From the IMG/VR virus record IMGVR_UViG_3300047121_000945, positions 1 to 20,709 of that record: a stretch of DNA of 20,709 bases, one strand, 5' to 3'. Position 1 is the first letter of the stretch; each line of letters begins with the position of its first letter. Below are positions 1 to 7,067 of this stretch, in pieces. The translations under genes were made by a program, and so were the position numbers. The notes under the pieces were generated by a model. The model ran no database searches. It had not been told where the DNA came from and saw nothing but the letters and a program-made list of their open reading frames with translations. Source of the DNA: a virus.

Positions 1-133
1 TTCCTTCGGTCTGGCTCAGCAGATCATGCTGCTGGTTCTTTTGCGCCTGGGACAGATCCACCAATGCATTCCATGCCTCTGCTGGAATCTTCAGTGGATC
101 GCCCGGCAACACCTTATGGAACTTATCCCCCAT
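1..133 (-). CDS. Phage tail-region protein, N-terminal part only (runs off the window)
   Basis: Reading leftwards from the ATG at 133, the frame stays open to the window edge and gives about 44 residues beginning MGDKFHKVLPGDPLKIPAEA. A GGAG lies 8 bases before the ATG, inside the end of the upstream 263-aa gene, and only three bases separate that gene's TAA from this start, so the two are very likely co-translated. The piece is hydrophilic with no signal peptide. By position after the tape measure it should be a distal tail, baseplate or fibre component. The N-terminal pattern (HKV.PGDPL.IPA.AWNA) resembles proteins I recall from planctomycete prophages, but no function can be assigned from so short a piece. 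Confidence 0.6.
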   Translation of the reverse strand, partial: MGDKFHKVLPGDPLKIPAEAWNALVDLSQAQKNQQHDLLSQTEG

Positions 134-136
134 CGA

Positions 137-928
137 TTAGACTCCGATCCCAAGGCCACTGAAGTCACCATAGGAATACACTTGCTCGACATAGGCTGAG
201 ACAGGTCGCTTGATCAGCGCCTTGGCAGTCGTGTCCTCATCATCGATGAAGCGAACCCAAAGGTACTGCCAGCCTTCTTTGGCGATTCCGGTGATGCTCC
301 CAAGCGATAGACCAGCGACGTTGGGGCTTGCTGCAAATCGGAATGTGATCTCCCAATCGTCCAAGCCACGCTTGGAGCCGCTTGCTCCGAGAAACAGGAC
401 TTCCCCCTTGGCGAATCCCTTAAAGCTTGCACCGTTGACCTTGCCCGTGAGATTAAACAGCAAGAGCTTGTACGCACCGGTGACGAGCAGATTGGGGATG
501 TAATGGGTCTCGGTGAAGTTGAAAACCGGAACCGTAACGTCGGTTCCTTCAACGCGATCATCCGTTACCCCGATCGCACCGAAGAAATCTGGAGCCGTAA
601 AGCCGCTTGCCGAATACTTGCCCACATTGGCGATGCTTTGAGTAACGTGCTGGGTGCCACCCCCGGTGTCAAACGAGTACTGAGACTCGCTTTTCCATTT
701 GACGTACCTCGCTGTTCCTTCCCAGACGCCGTTGCCTTGGTGGACGATGTGGTAATCGTCCAAGAACAGATCTCCGAACTTTGCAGGGATCGTCGAGGCC
801 ATGAGACCTTTGGCTGTGGCGTAATCCTCGGTGTTCATGATCATGTAGATCAAGTCCACACTTGGATTGTCTTTGCTTTCGCTGATCTCTTTGGAGTCAA
901 ATCGCTCGATGATGATCGGAGCAGGCAT
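137..928 (-). CDS. Putative distal tail/tail-tip structural protein
   Basis: This 263-aa protein begins MPAPIIIERFDSKEISESKD and has no signal peptide or membrane segment. It is rich in aromatic and beta-forming residues (for example GVWEGTARYVKW, GWQYLWVRFIDD), as expected of a beta-sandwich virion protein. The ATG is preceded by AGGAG at 6-base spacing, and only nine bases separate it from the tape measure stop. In siphoviruses the gene after the tape measure usually encodes a distal tail or baseplate hub protein, so that is the positional inference. I do not recognise a named domain. The C-terminus (SYGDFSGLGIGV) runs into the next gene with a three-base gap. Confidence 0.6.
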   Translation of the reverse strand: MPAPIIIERFDSKEISESKDNPSVDLIYMIMNTEDYATAKGLMASTIPAKFGDLFLDDYHIVHQGNGVWEGTARYVKWKSESQYSFDTGGGTQHVTQSIANVGKYSASGFTAPDFFGAIGVTDDRVEGTDVTVPVFNFTETHYIPNLLVTGAYKLLLFNLTGKVNGASFKGFAKGEVLFLGASGSKRGLDDWEITFRFAASPNVAGLSLGSITGIAKEGWQYLWVRFIDDEDTTAKALIKRPVSAYVEQVYSYGDFSGLGIGV

Positions 929-937
929 GGGAATCTC

Positions 938-2929
938 CTATCCGAATACCAAGCCACCACGGTCGGCTTGCTGAACGAGTTTCTTGGTATTGGCAGCGAC
1001 GTCCTCGGTAGCTCGAGCGGTCCGTTCACCCAGAGAGTCGGCTCCCAGGTTCATCGCTGCCAGCGGATTGAAGGTCCCAACGACATCGGTTTTCTTCTTG
1101 GTGTCGGCTAGCGATTGGTCCATGCTGCCAAGGTCTGGCATCCCGAGGCTCGATGACGAGAATTTGCTCGGCGACCCGGGGGAGGTTTCAGCTCGCTTTT
1201 GTGCCGCCTCGCCAAGAGCTGCTTTCCACTCGGTTTTTGCTTGCTCAAGCTGCGCTGCGGAATCAGCCAGCGCCTTTTCGTTGGCAGCCGCCAAGGCCGA
1301 CTGCTCTTGGGCCTGCATATCTCCGAGTGCCGACTGAGCACCTTGGCGATCTTGCTCGATTTGGTTGCGAGCCTTTTGGCGCTGCTTCTCTCGATCGAGG
1401 ATCTTTTGGTTCTGAGAGTTGTTAATCAGCTCATCTTGGCGAGCGATCTCATCGTTGATCTTGGCGATCTCTGCTTCGGTATTGGTATCGCCAAAGAGAC
1501 CTTGGATGCGGGCCCAGACTTTCTGAAAGAACCCTCCGAATCGATTCCAGCCCTTTTGAAGCAGGCTTATAAGGACAGTCCAGCTATCGGCAATGAAATG
1601 GGTGGTTTCAAGCCAACCGGTTTGCAGACCTGCCCAAGCGTCGGTCATTAAACCTGCGACGCTGTAGACCGCGCTTTGGAAGATGCCGATGAAGAATCCC
1701 TTGAAGTCGAGCCACTTCGACTGCAGGAAGGCGACCCCACGTTGCCATTCCATTTTCAGAGTGAGCCACAGAATCTTGCCAGCCAGTGCGATGTCACCGG
1801 CAGCAAGCGCATCGCCGATCCCCTTCCACGCAGCAAGTGCCGTGTCTTTGAGTTCGTTAAAACGATCCCCAAGCCACTTCATGGCCTGCGTTCCAGCACC
1901 GCTGGTGTAGAGGAGGTAGGCTACTAATGCCGTCAAACCAGCGATGGTAAGTCCTATCGGCGAGACCAATGCTGCGATCGCGGTACCAAGAATCGCGATC
2001 CCCTGTCCAATGCCAACGATCACTGCAGCAGCTGCGCTAAATACGGTCCCAAGTCCGGTTGCCGCAGCCCCCAGAGCAACGATGGCCGCACCTCCGGCTG
2101 CGATCGCCATGCCGACCTTGAAGACGGTGACGATCAGGTCCTTGTTGTTTTTGATCCAGTCACTGGTCACCACGACGATCCGAACGGTCGAATCGATCAT
2201 CGCCGAGAGGACCGGCTCCAAAGCAGATCCGATGGTAAAGACTGCCTTTTTGAGCACTTTCCAAAGAACATCGATGCGATCGCCAAAGGCCTCGGCCGCT
2301 TGGGCATCATCGGTGGCCATGGTGAGCCCCAGATCGCGGGCCTGCTGCTGGAGTTCCTCGATTCCTTTGGCACCGCTCGATAGCATTGGCAACAGCTGGG
2401 TGCCTGATTTGCCAAAGATCGCCATGGCCGTGGCGGTCTTTAGCGTCGGATCGGTGATTTGCGACATCCGATCGGCGATCAGCTTGAACTGTTCGTCCGG
2501 CGATAGTTTCGAGAGCTGCGCGACGCTCAGTCCCAGGGATGCGAGCGTTTCTTGGGCCGACTGCGATCCGGAGGCCGCTTCGAAGAGCATTTTCTGCATC
2601 TTCTTAAGCGATCCTTCGAGAGTCCCCATGTCGGCTCCGGATTGCTCGGCAGCGAATCCCAACTCCGAGAGGGCTTCGACCGACACGCCGGTTCGCTGGC
2701 TCATGTCGACCATCTCGCTTCCCATGTCGGCAAAGACCTTGGCAGCTCCGGCCAGTGGGGTGACGATCCCCACACCTAGCATGGCCATCTTGGTCCCGAT
2801 CCCTTGGAGGCCTTTTCCAAAGGCATCAAGCCGCTTGGCAGCATCGTTGAGACCCTTCACCAGACGCGAGTCTTTGGTGTAGAGCTCGATGTAGGCTGCA
2901 CCGGCTTTGATGCTGGAACTTGATGCCAT
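938..2929 (-). CDS. Phage tail tape measure protein
   Basis: At 663 aa this is the longest tail protein here. Tape measure proteins run down the tail lumen, fix tail length during assembly and help DNA delivery. Residues about 20-60 match the usual start of the family (paired helices, then GIGTKMAMLGVGIVTPLAG). Residues 70-200 have the SQRTGVSVEALSELGFAAEQ pattern typical of the tape measure core. A hydrophobic Ala/Gly/Ile-rich stretch spans about 265-340. Residues about 485-590 are Gln/Glu/Lys/Ala-rich and probably coiled coil. The C-terminal tail is Ser/Pro-rich. The ATG at 2929 lies two bases after the chaperone T stop, with only a weak AGTGAG before it, so translation is probably coupled. 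The length predicts a fairly short tail, at roughly 1.5 angstrom per residue by the usual rule. Confidence 0.9.
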   Translation of the reverse strand: MASSSSIKAGAAYIELYTKDSRLVKGLNDAAKRLDAFGKGLQGIGTKMAMLGVGIVTPLAGAAKVFADMGSEMVDMSQRTGVSVEALSELGFAAEQSGADMGTLEGSLKKMQKMLFEAASGSQSAQETLASLGLSVAQLSKLSPDEQFKLIADRMSQITDPTLKTATAMAIFGKSGTQLLPMLSSGAKGIEELQQQARDLGLTMATDDAQAAEAFGDRIDVLWKVLKKAVFTIGSALEPVLSAMIDSTVRIVVVTSDWIKNNKDLIVTVFKVGMAIAAGGAAIVALGAAATGLGTVFSAAAAVIVGIGQGIAILGTAIAALVSPIGLTIAGLTALVAYLLYTSGAGTQAMKWLGDRFNELKDTALAAWKGIGDALAAGDIALAGKILWLTLKMEWQRGVAFLQSKWLDFKGFFIGIFQSAVYSVAGLMTDAWAGLQTGWLETTHFIADSWTVLISLLQKGWNRFGGFFQKVWARIQGLFGDTNTEAEIAKINDEIARQDELINNSQNQKILDREKQRQKARNQIEQDRQGAQSALGDMQAQEQSALAAANEKALADSAAQLEQAKTEWKAALGEAAQKRAETSPGSPSKFSSSSLGMPDLGSMDQSLADTKKKTDVVGTFNPLAAMNLGADSLGERTARATEDVAANTKKLVQQADRGGLVFG

Positions 2930-2931
2930 GA

Positions 2932-3219
2932 CTATTGCAACTCACTTTGGCGATCGATGAACACGTGCTTGAGGACTTCGACTCCAACCATGGTCTTTGG
3001 CTGTGAACGTTTTTGTGCGTGCGGATTGAAGTCCGATGGGTGGTAGACTTTTGAGCGCTTGGCATCGCGATGGATGTTGGCAAGCATCGCCAGAATGCTC
3101 GAGGTGTGATTCCACAGAACCTGGCTGCGTGCCTGGCCCATGGCGATCAGCTCTCGGAGGGTAAATGGTCCTGGGTCGATGCAGAGGACTCCGGCAAGGT
3201 GCCAGACGAGCTGATCCAC
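2932..3219 (-). CDS. Tail assembly chaperone, T-like reading frame (probably made as a -1 frameshift product)
   Basis: This is the frame downstream of, and overlapping, the 164-aa chaperone gene. The most downstream plausible start is a GTG at 3219, but the frame is open much further upstream, at least to the slippery site at 3345-3351. The conserved-looking core is HLAGVLCIDPGPFTLREL followed by an Arg-rich helix and ANIHRDAKRSK...YHPSDFNPH, a pattern I associate with lambda gpT-like regions of tail chaperones. If made by -1 slippage, the product is 99 residues of the G-like protein plus 137 residues of this frame (236 aa). The added segment starts with a Gly/Ser/Gln/Arg-rich linker. The gene ends two bases before the tape measure start, the usual place for this pair. 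No convincing ribosome site precedes the GTG, which favours frameshifting over separate initiation. Confidence 0.75.
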   Translation of the reverse strand: MDQLVWHLAGVLCIDPGPFTLRELIAMGQARSQVLWNHTSSILAMLANIHRDAKRSKVYHPSDFNPHAQKRSQPKTMVGVEVLKHVFIDRQSELQ

Positions 3220-3641
3220 TTCATCGCTTCGACTTCCGGGTCGATCGAGTCGAGAATCCTCTCCGCGTGGCTGACCACTCTGTCCCGAACCGCTTTGCCC
3301 GCTTCGATCACCTTGCGAAGGCTCGCTCTGGCGCGGGCATCTGGGAAAAAATCGATTAGTTCCTCGATGAAAGCATCGGCCGCGTTGGTGATCACATCGC
3401 CAGCGAGTGCTCTTCCGAAATCTTCGTCGGAGATCGATTGCTTGTCAGCTTGGTCCTTGCACAAGCAATACAGCACGTCGGCCAGAGAGACTGGATCGGA
3501 GACGAGCTTCGAAAGTGACTTGAATCCGTCGTCGACTAGCGCGTAGAGATCGATCCCAAGCAATCCACGGATCCGCTTGACGGCCGTAACATTGATCGCA
3601 ACTTCCCAGGTCCGTCGGGAGTTATCCACAAAACTGTGCAT
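3147..3641 (-). CDS. Tail assembly chaperone, G-like
   Basis: This is a 164-aa, mostly helical, acidic protein (VSDPVSLADVLYCLCKDQAD, TNAADAFIEELIDFFPDARA) between the tail tube gene and the tape measure gene, the standard place for the tail chaperone that coats the tape measure before tube polymerisation. GGAAGG lies about 10 bases before the ATG. Within it, codons 97-99 (GAT TTT TTC) contain a correctly phased T TTT TTC slippery heptamer, and the -1 frame is open from there to the T-like stop at 2932. Beyond the heptamer the zero frame remains helix-like (ARASLRKVIEAGKAVRDRVV) and ends in a Ser-rich tail, so both the short and long products look real. Identification rests on position and the frameshift arrangement more than on sequence similarity. 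Confidence 0.75.
   Translation of the reverse strand: MHSFVDNSRRTWEVAINVTAVKRIRGLLGIDLYALVDDGFKSLSKLVSDPVSLADVLYCLCKDQADKQSISDEDFGRALAGDVITNAADAFIEELIDFFPDARARASLRKVIEAGKAVRDRVVSHAERILDSIDPEVEAMKWISSSGTLPESSASTQDHLPSES
3345..3351 (-). other. Candidate programmed -1 ribosomal frameshift site (T TTT TTC)
   Basis: On the minus strand, positions 3351 to 3345 read TTTTTTC. They are split T-TTT-TTC by the frame of the 164-aa chaperone gene (GAT TTT TTC at 3353-3345), an ideal X XXY YYZ heptamer. A -1 slip continues in the T-like frame with no stop until 2932, 137 codons later. Many tailed phages make their long tail chaperone in this way. I did not find an obvious strong stem just downstream by eye. 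Confidence 0.7.
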
Positions 3642-3681
3642 TTTCTAATTGCCTTCCGATAGCTAGAGAAACGAAACAGGA

Positions 3682-4131
3682 TTAGGCAACGGTCATCCAG
3701 GAAGGTGGATTTGCCGAATAGGTTGGCTTGGCGGTCACCGAAACCGTGATCGCTTCCTCGAGGGCTTCATTGCGAGAGAAGCTTGCGATGCGAAAACTGG
3801 CTCTGAGTCCCTGCGATCCGCTACTCCCTGCGCCGGTGATCAGTCCGTCCATAACAGCCAGTTCCACCGTGGTGCTATTCAAGAACGCATCGCGGATCGC
3901 TGTAAAATCCGTGTCTACGGTATCCCAGACCATCTCGAACTCCAGCGACGCATCCTTGAGCGTGCTTACCGTGGCTCTCCATCCGTTATTGGCACGGGTC
4001 GAGACGTCCGCTTCGCCGGTTTCCAGGTTCAAAGTGAGATCTTTCACGTTGCCGATGATGTCCCAGGTCGGCGCTGCAAAAGTCCCAGTATTCCGATAGA
4101 GCTTTGCATCGAGTCCAAGTTTGGCTGGCAT
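3682..4131 (-). CDS. Phage major tail (tube) protein
   Basis: This 149-aa protein begins MPAKLGLDAKLYRNTGTFAA and ends PTYSANPPSWMTVA. The pattern of an N-terminal beta strand, an early W-D-I-I-G-N-V-K-D-L-T-L-N-L-E run, WRATVSTLKDASLEFEM, then EEAITVSVTAKPTY near the C-terminus is that of TP901-1-like tail tube proteins, which stack as hexamers around the tape measure. AAGGAG with 8-base spacing precedes the ATG, the best ribosome site in this part of the operon, fitting a protein needed in high copy. It lies between the neck proteins and the chaperone gene, as in most siphoviruses. The length is normal for the family. Confidence 0.85.
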   Translation of the reverse strand: MPAKLGLDAKLYRNTGTFAAPTWDIIGNVKDLTLNLETGEADVSTRANNGWRATVSTLKDASLEFEMVWDTVDTDFTAIRDAFLNSTTVELAVMDGLITGAGSSGSQGLRASFRIASFSRNEALEEAITVSVTAKPTYSANPPSWMTVA

Positions 4132-4143
4132 ATTTGTTACTCC

Positions 4144-4536
4144 TTAACGAACGCTATTAGCCCACATTGGGGGTAATCGATCTTTGACTTTGTCTAGCGC
4201 TGGTCCCATGAAGGGTCGCTTGGGGTATCGTTCCTTGCGGAACCGCCCCCCGAATTCATGTGCTTTGCCTGCGGTACCGACCACCGAGATGTCTGGCCCG
4301 ATGGTTGCGATCCCTCGCTGCTTGTCGATCGCATAGACGATCGATCGCTTGAGTTGGCCTTGCCGAGTATTCGGAGGTGTGCCTGGCATCGAAGCGGTCT
4401 GCCGACGTTTGATGGAGCGACGAGCAACCAAGCGAATCGAGGCAGCCGCGTGGCCAAGGCTCTTGAAGTTTCCCTGCTGTGCCTTGCTTTTGACTTTGTC
4501 GAATGACTTTTTGGTGGTGACTTTCACGTCGATCAT
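4144..4536 (-). CDS. HK97 gp10-like tail-completion/neck protein
   Basis: This is a 130-aa basic protein. The N-terminal half is a Lys/Arg-rich helix (AAASIRLVARRSIKRRQ) followed by PGTPPNTRQGQLKRSI, and the C-terminal part has AHEFGGRFRKERYPKRPFMGPAL. The sequence 'G.PP.tr.G.L..si' followed by 'HEFG...P.RPFM.PAL' is the signature of the HK97 gp10 / minor tail Z-like family, which acts at the head-tail or tail-terminator interface. GAGG lies about 6 bases before the ATG, and the upstream gene stops two bases before it. Its place just before the tail tube gene agrees. Confidence 0.8.
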   Translation of the reverse strand: MIDVKVTTKKSFDKVKSKAQQGNFKSLGHAAASIRLVARRSIKRRQTASMPGTPPNTRQGQLKRSIVYAIDKQRGIATIGPDISVVGTAGKAHEFGGRFRKERYPKRPFMGPALDKVKDRLPPMWANSVR

Positions 4537-4538
4537 GT

Positions 4539-4967
4539 TTACCTCATCAGTCGATAGGTAAGAGTAAGGACGCTGGTGAACTGCAGCATTGTTTCCAGAT
4601 GGTCCGGCGCATAAATCGGAGTATTCTCGACGCTGATGAAGCGAGCACCGGGGTAGCTCGATAGTGGATTGCTCCGAAAGTAGTCGCTGATTTGTTCGAC
4701 CAAGAGCATCAGTGCGTCGATCGTTGCAATTTGGTTTTGAGTTTTCTTTTGGATCCCCACATCGATCTGGTAATCGAAGTTGTCTCGCGATCGATCCAGC
4801 GAGGAACTCACAAGCCCCTTGGGAACGACCGTCACCTTCAATTCCGACATGGACTTGAGGTCGTAGATGGGCAAATACTGCCGCTGAGCAGTAAACGGCT
4901 GGCTGAACGCATTGCCGTTTAACTCTGCGGTGATTGCATCTGCGATGGCGACGATGTTAGCGGGCAT
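4539..4967 (-). CDS. Putative tail terminator/neck protein
   Basis: This 142-aa protein starts with a helix (PANIVAIADAITAELNGNAF) and continues as alternating strands and helices. It includes IDALMLLVEQISDYFRSNPL and ends in a strand (TSVLTLTYRLMR). Short alpha/beta proteins of this size between the head closure protein and the gp10-like protein are usually tail terminators or neck proteins that cap the tail tube. The ATG at 4967 overlaps the upstream stop as TAATG, implying translational coupling. I base the role on position and size; there is no distinctive motif I can name. Confidence 0.6.
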   Translation of the reverse strand: MPANIVAIADAITAELNGNAFSQPFTAQRQYLPIYDLKSMSELKVTVVPKGLVSSSLDRSRDNFDYQIDVGIQKKTQNQIATIDALMLLVEQISDYFRSNPLSSYPGARFISVENTPIYAPDHLETMLQFTSVLTLTYRLMR

Positions 4968-5347
4968 TAAGCGATTCCAATTTCCTTAGTGTGGATTCGA
5001 TACAGGCTTCGATGTGGGTCCGACCAGCGCCAGGCAGGCTCCCCACCTGGAGCGTTGACCTCATAGGTGTAGACTTTGCTGCCTACGGTCTCTCGGATCG
5101 TGTCACCACGTTCGGGTGTGATGAGCGATCCAGCCAAAATTAAATCTGCGGGTGTAATGAGATAGTCACGATCGGTCCATTGCATTCGGACCCCACCGTA
5201 ACCATCTTCGAGCTTCATCAGCGTCCGGCCGATCGTGGCCAAGACGCTCACTTGGTTTACACCTCGCACATAGATCACTGTGCTGGAGGCATGCGTTTTG
5301 AGCTTGCTTGCGAGCCACTGCTGTCCAGCACGTAGTAGATCTGCCAT
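4967..5347 (-). CDS. Putative head-closure / head-tail connector protein
   Basis: I chose the ATG at 5347 (126 aa, beginning MADLLRAGQQWLASKLKTHA) because AGGTG sits 6 bases before it. A GTG three codons upstream at 5356 is the alternative. The protein has an N-terminal helix, then strands (SSTVIYVRGVNQVSVLATIG), ending WRWSDPHRSLYRIHTKEIGIA. Small beta-rich proteins located here, after the head genes and before the tail terminator, normally act as head-closure or stopper proteins at the portal exit. The protein also resembles, from memory, planctomycete prophage proteins with the same N-terminus. Its last codon overlaps the next gene (TAATG). Confidence 0.6.
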   Translation of the reverse strand: MADLLRAGQQWLASKLKTHASSTVIYVRGVNQVSVLATIGRTLMKLEDGYGGVRMQWTDRDYLITPADLILAGSLITPERGDTIRETVGSKVYTYEVNAPGGEPAWRWSDPHRSLYRIHTKEIGIA

Positions 5348-5356
5348 CACGGTCAC

Positions 5357-6619
5357 CTACGGCTTATTCACAGGCGGCTGGTTGGCAGGGGGCTGATTGT
5401 TTTGCTCTAAGAGCTTGAGCAGGTTTTGGTACTGCTCCATGAGCTTTTTGAACTGCTCGTCATCGAGCACCGCATTGCCACGTTGCTTCCTGGCGTTGCG
5501 GATCGCTTGCAGAACCAGCGGAATTCCATACTGCAATCCCAACAGCAAGGCGATGCTCGAGCCAGCCGACGTTGCGATCAGTCCGCCAGGAGTCCACTGC
5601 GGACCGATTCGCAATCGATCGGTGATGATCCCAGAGTCCTCCGGTTCCCTAGGCGATGGCCTGATCCTTGGTCGATCGATGATCGAATCCAGAACATCGT
5701 CTTGGACCTGCGACTGAGCCAAAAGCCCAAGTGGCACCTGCATCGGTTCCCCAGAAGTCGTCGAGGGAACTTGGACTATTTCCTGGCTCTCATCGATTTG
5801 GCAGCTCACTTCGCGGGTGCCCGAGGGGAGTCCCTCGAGCGTCGCAGGTAGCTTGCCTCGCATGGCGCTGAGCAAAAACGGAGTCGATTGGCCCAACCCC
5901 TCGCCACCGCCAGCCCAGGTAAGCAAACCGACCACACGAGGTCCATCGTCGCTGTAGTCGATGATGCTCGAACCGCTTCGGCCACCGATGGCTTCAGGCT
6001 TCCACGAAAGAAGCTGACCTTCTTTGCGGTTTAATCGCAATACCTGCAAGCTTGGCCACTCGCACCGCGGGCAACCGAAGGTGGTGATCAGAGACTGGGT
6101 GTTTGGGTAGCGATCGGCAATGGGGATCGGCTCGACATCTTTAGCAAATGCGAGATTGCACTTGAGTAGCGCAAAATCCACGCTGGTCCCTTTGCCGTAC
6201 CCCGATGCGATGATCGCAGCGGTGCTTCGCTCCGATACACCATTGGTATTCCATCGTTCGACGTTGACGGTTCGGCCACGCGTGGTACCTGCAACGTGGG
6301 CATTGGTAAGTACGATCGCGTTGCCCTCGGAAGTCCTACCAACGATGGTACCGCTACCGCAGACGTTGCTTACCGTCACTCGCACCGTTGCTCGGATCAC
6401 TTGATCGAACCGATCTAAAGATGCTGCCAACGACCTGGATCGAGCCTGATTTCTTACAATCGCGAACTCTTCGGTGAATGGATCCAGAACGATCGATCCG
6501 CTTCCGGAATACTGCATGGCTGGGCATTTGCCATCAGGGCACACTCTGTCTTGGCCATGAAGCATGGAAACAAAACACAAAAGCATGTAAACCATGCTTG
6601 CCAGAGAATAAGTCTTCAT
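5357..6619 (-). CDS. Exported trypsin-like serine protease with C-terminal membrane anchor
   Basis: The start is the ATG at 6619 because AAGGAG lies 5 bases before it and a signal peptide follows directly (MKTYSLASMVYMLLCFVSML, cleavage probably near HGQ). The frame is open 88 codons further upstream, but that part looks non-coding. The 420-aa protein has a trypsin-like fold: His108 in LTNAHVAG, Asp148 in SVDFALL and Ser215 in GGRSGSS form the catalytic triad. Cys pairs at 27/32 and 183/186 suggest disulphides. After a Pro/Gln-rich linker there is one membrane-type segment (about 346-373) and a short Lys/Gln-rich helical tail ending in a Pro/Asn-rich stretch. It probably acts in the periplasm or at the envelope. 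It sits inside the virion operon between the DUF2190 capsid gene and the neck genes, so it may be a host-derived extra gene (moron) or serve entry, release or exclusion of other phages. Confidence 0.85.
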   Translation of the reverse strand: MKTYSLASMVYMLLCFVSMLHGQDRVCPDGKCPAMQYSGSGSIVLDPFTEEFAIVRNQARSRSLAASLDRFDQVIRATVRVTVSNVCGSGTIVGRTSEGNAIVLTNAHVAGTTRGRTVNVERWNTNGVSERSTAAIIASGYGKGTSVDFALLKCNLAFAKDVEPIPIADRYPNTQSLITTFGCPRCEWPSLQVLRLNRKEGQLLSWKPEAIGGRSGSSIIDYSDDGPRVVGLLTWAGGGEGLGQSTPFLLSAMRGKLPATLEGLPSGTREVSCQIDESQEIVQVPSTTSGEPMQVPLGLLAQSQVQDDVLDSIIDRPRIRPSPREPEDSGIITDRLRIGPQWTPGGLIATSAGSSIALLLGLQYGIPLVLQAIRNARKQRGNAVLDDEQFKKLMEQYQNLLKLLEQNNQPPANQPPVNKP

Positions 6620-6680
6620 AACGGCTCCTTGGAAATGATTCACAAACAAAACTGAAAATCGAAACGAAGCGACCTCTAGG

Positions 6681-7010
6681 TCACTGACTGATTCGCATCC
6701 GGACGGTCGTGTCTGCGGAGGCTGCTGCTCTGACCACCTTGCCGATCGATTTATTACCAGTAGCCGTGGCAGTCGCGACGTTGTTGGCATCGTCCCAGTA
6801 CAAGATGGTGCCGACTGTGAATGCCACGCCGGTGTTTTTGTTGAAGTCAAACACCCCGTCGACAGCCAGCGCACCGAGTTCACCGGCAGCCAGTGGTCTG
6901 ACCACTACTCCAACAAGATCACCCTGAACCACCACATCCCCGGATTGCAATGCGGATGCAGGGGTGTGGTCGATGTACTTACCATCCTGAATAAAGGTTG
7001 CCTGAGGCAT
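6681..7010 (-). CDS. DUF2190-family capsid protein (decoration or head-fibre type)
   Basis: This is a 109-aa protein beginning MPQATFIQDGKYIDHTPASA. It has the DUF2190 pattern: an N-terminal strand with a 'G..idht' turn, SGDVVVQGDLVGVVVRPLAAGELGALAVDGVFDF, then GTILYWDDANNVAT and a final strand. Members lie next to the major capsid gene in many tailed phages and are regarded as capsid cement or decoration proteins; the old label 'RecA/RadA recombinase' for this family is not supported by sequence. AGGAG precedes the ATG at about 9 bases. It follows the major capsid gene after a 57-base gap. Confidence 0.85.
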   Translation of the reverse strand: MPQATFIQDGKYIDHTPASALQSGDVVVQGDLVGVVVRPLAAGELGALAVDGVFDFNKNTGVAFTVGTILYWDDANNVATATATGNKSIGKVVRAAASADTTVRMRISQ

Positions 7011-7067
7011 GGACTGTTTCTCCTGATTGACTTAGTTGGACGAATAAACCGACGAGTAAAGTGCCGA

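Noticed and set aside
1944-2882. A 312-codon rightward frame inside the tape measure gene
   Set aside because: It is the complement of the hydrophobic and Ala-rich tape measure codons, with a low-complexity Ser/Pro/Ala product and no start signal.
6620-6883. An 88-codon N-terminal extension of the trypsin-like protease
   Set aside because: It overlaps the DUF2190 gene in another frame, and AAGGAG plus a signal peptide place the true start at 6619.
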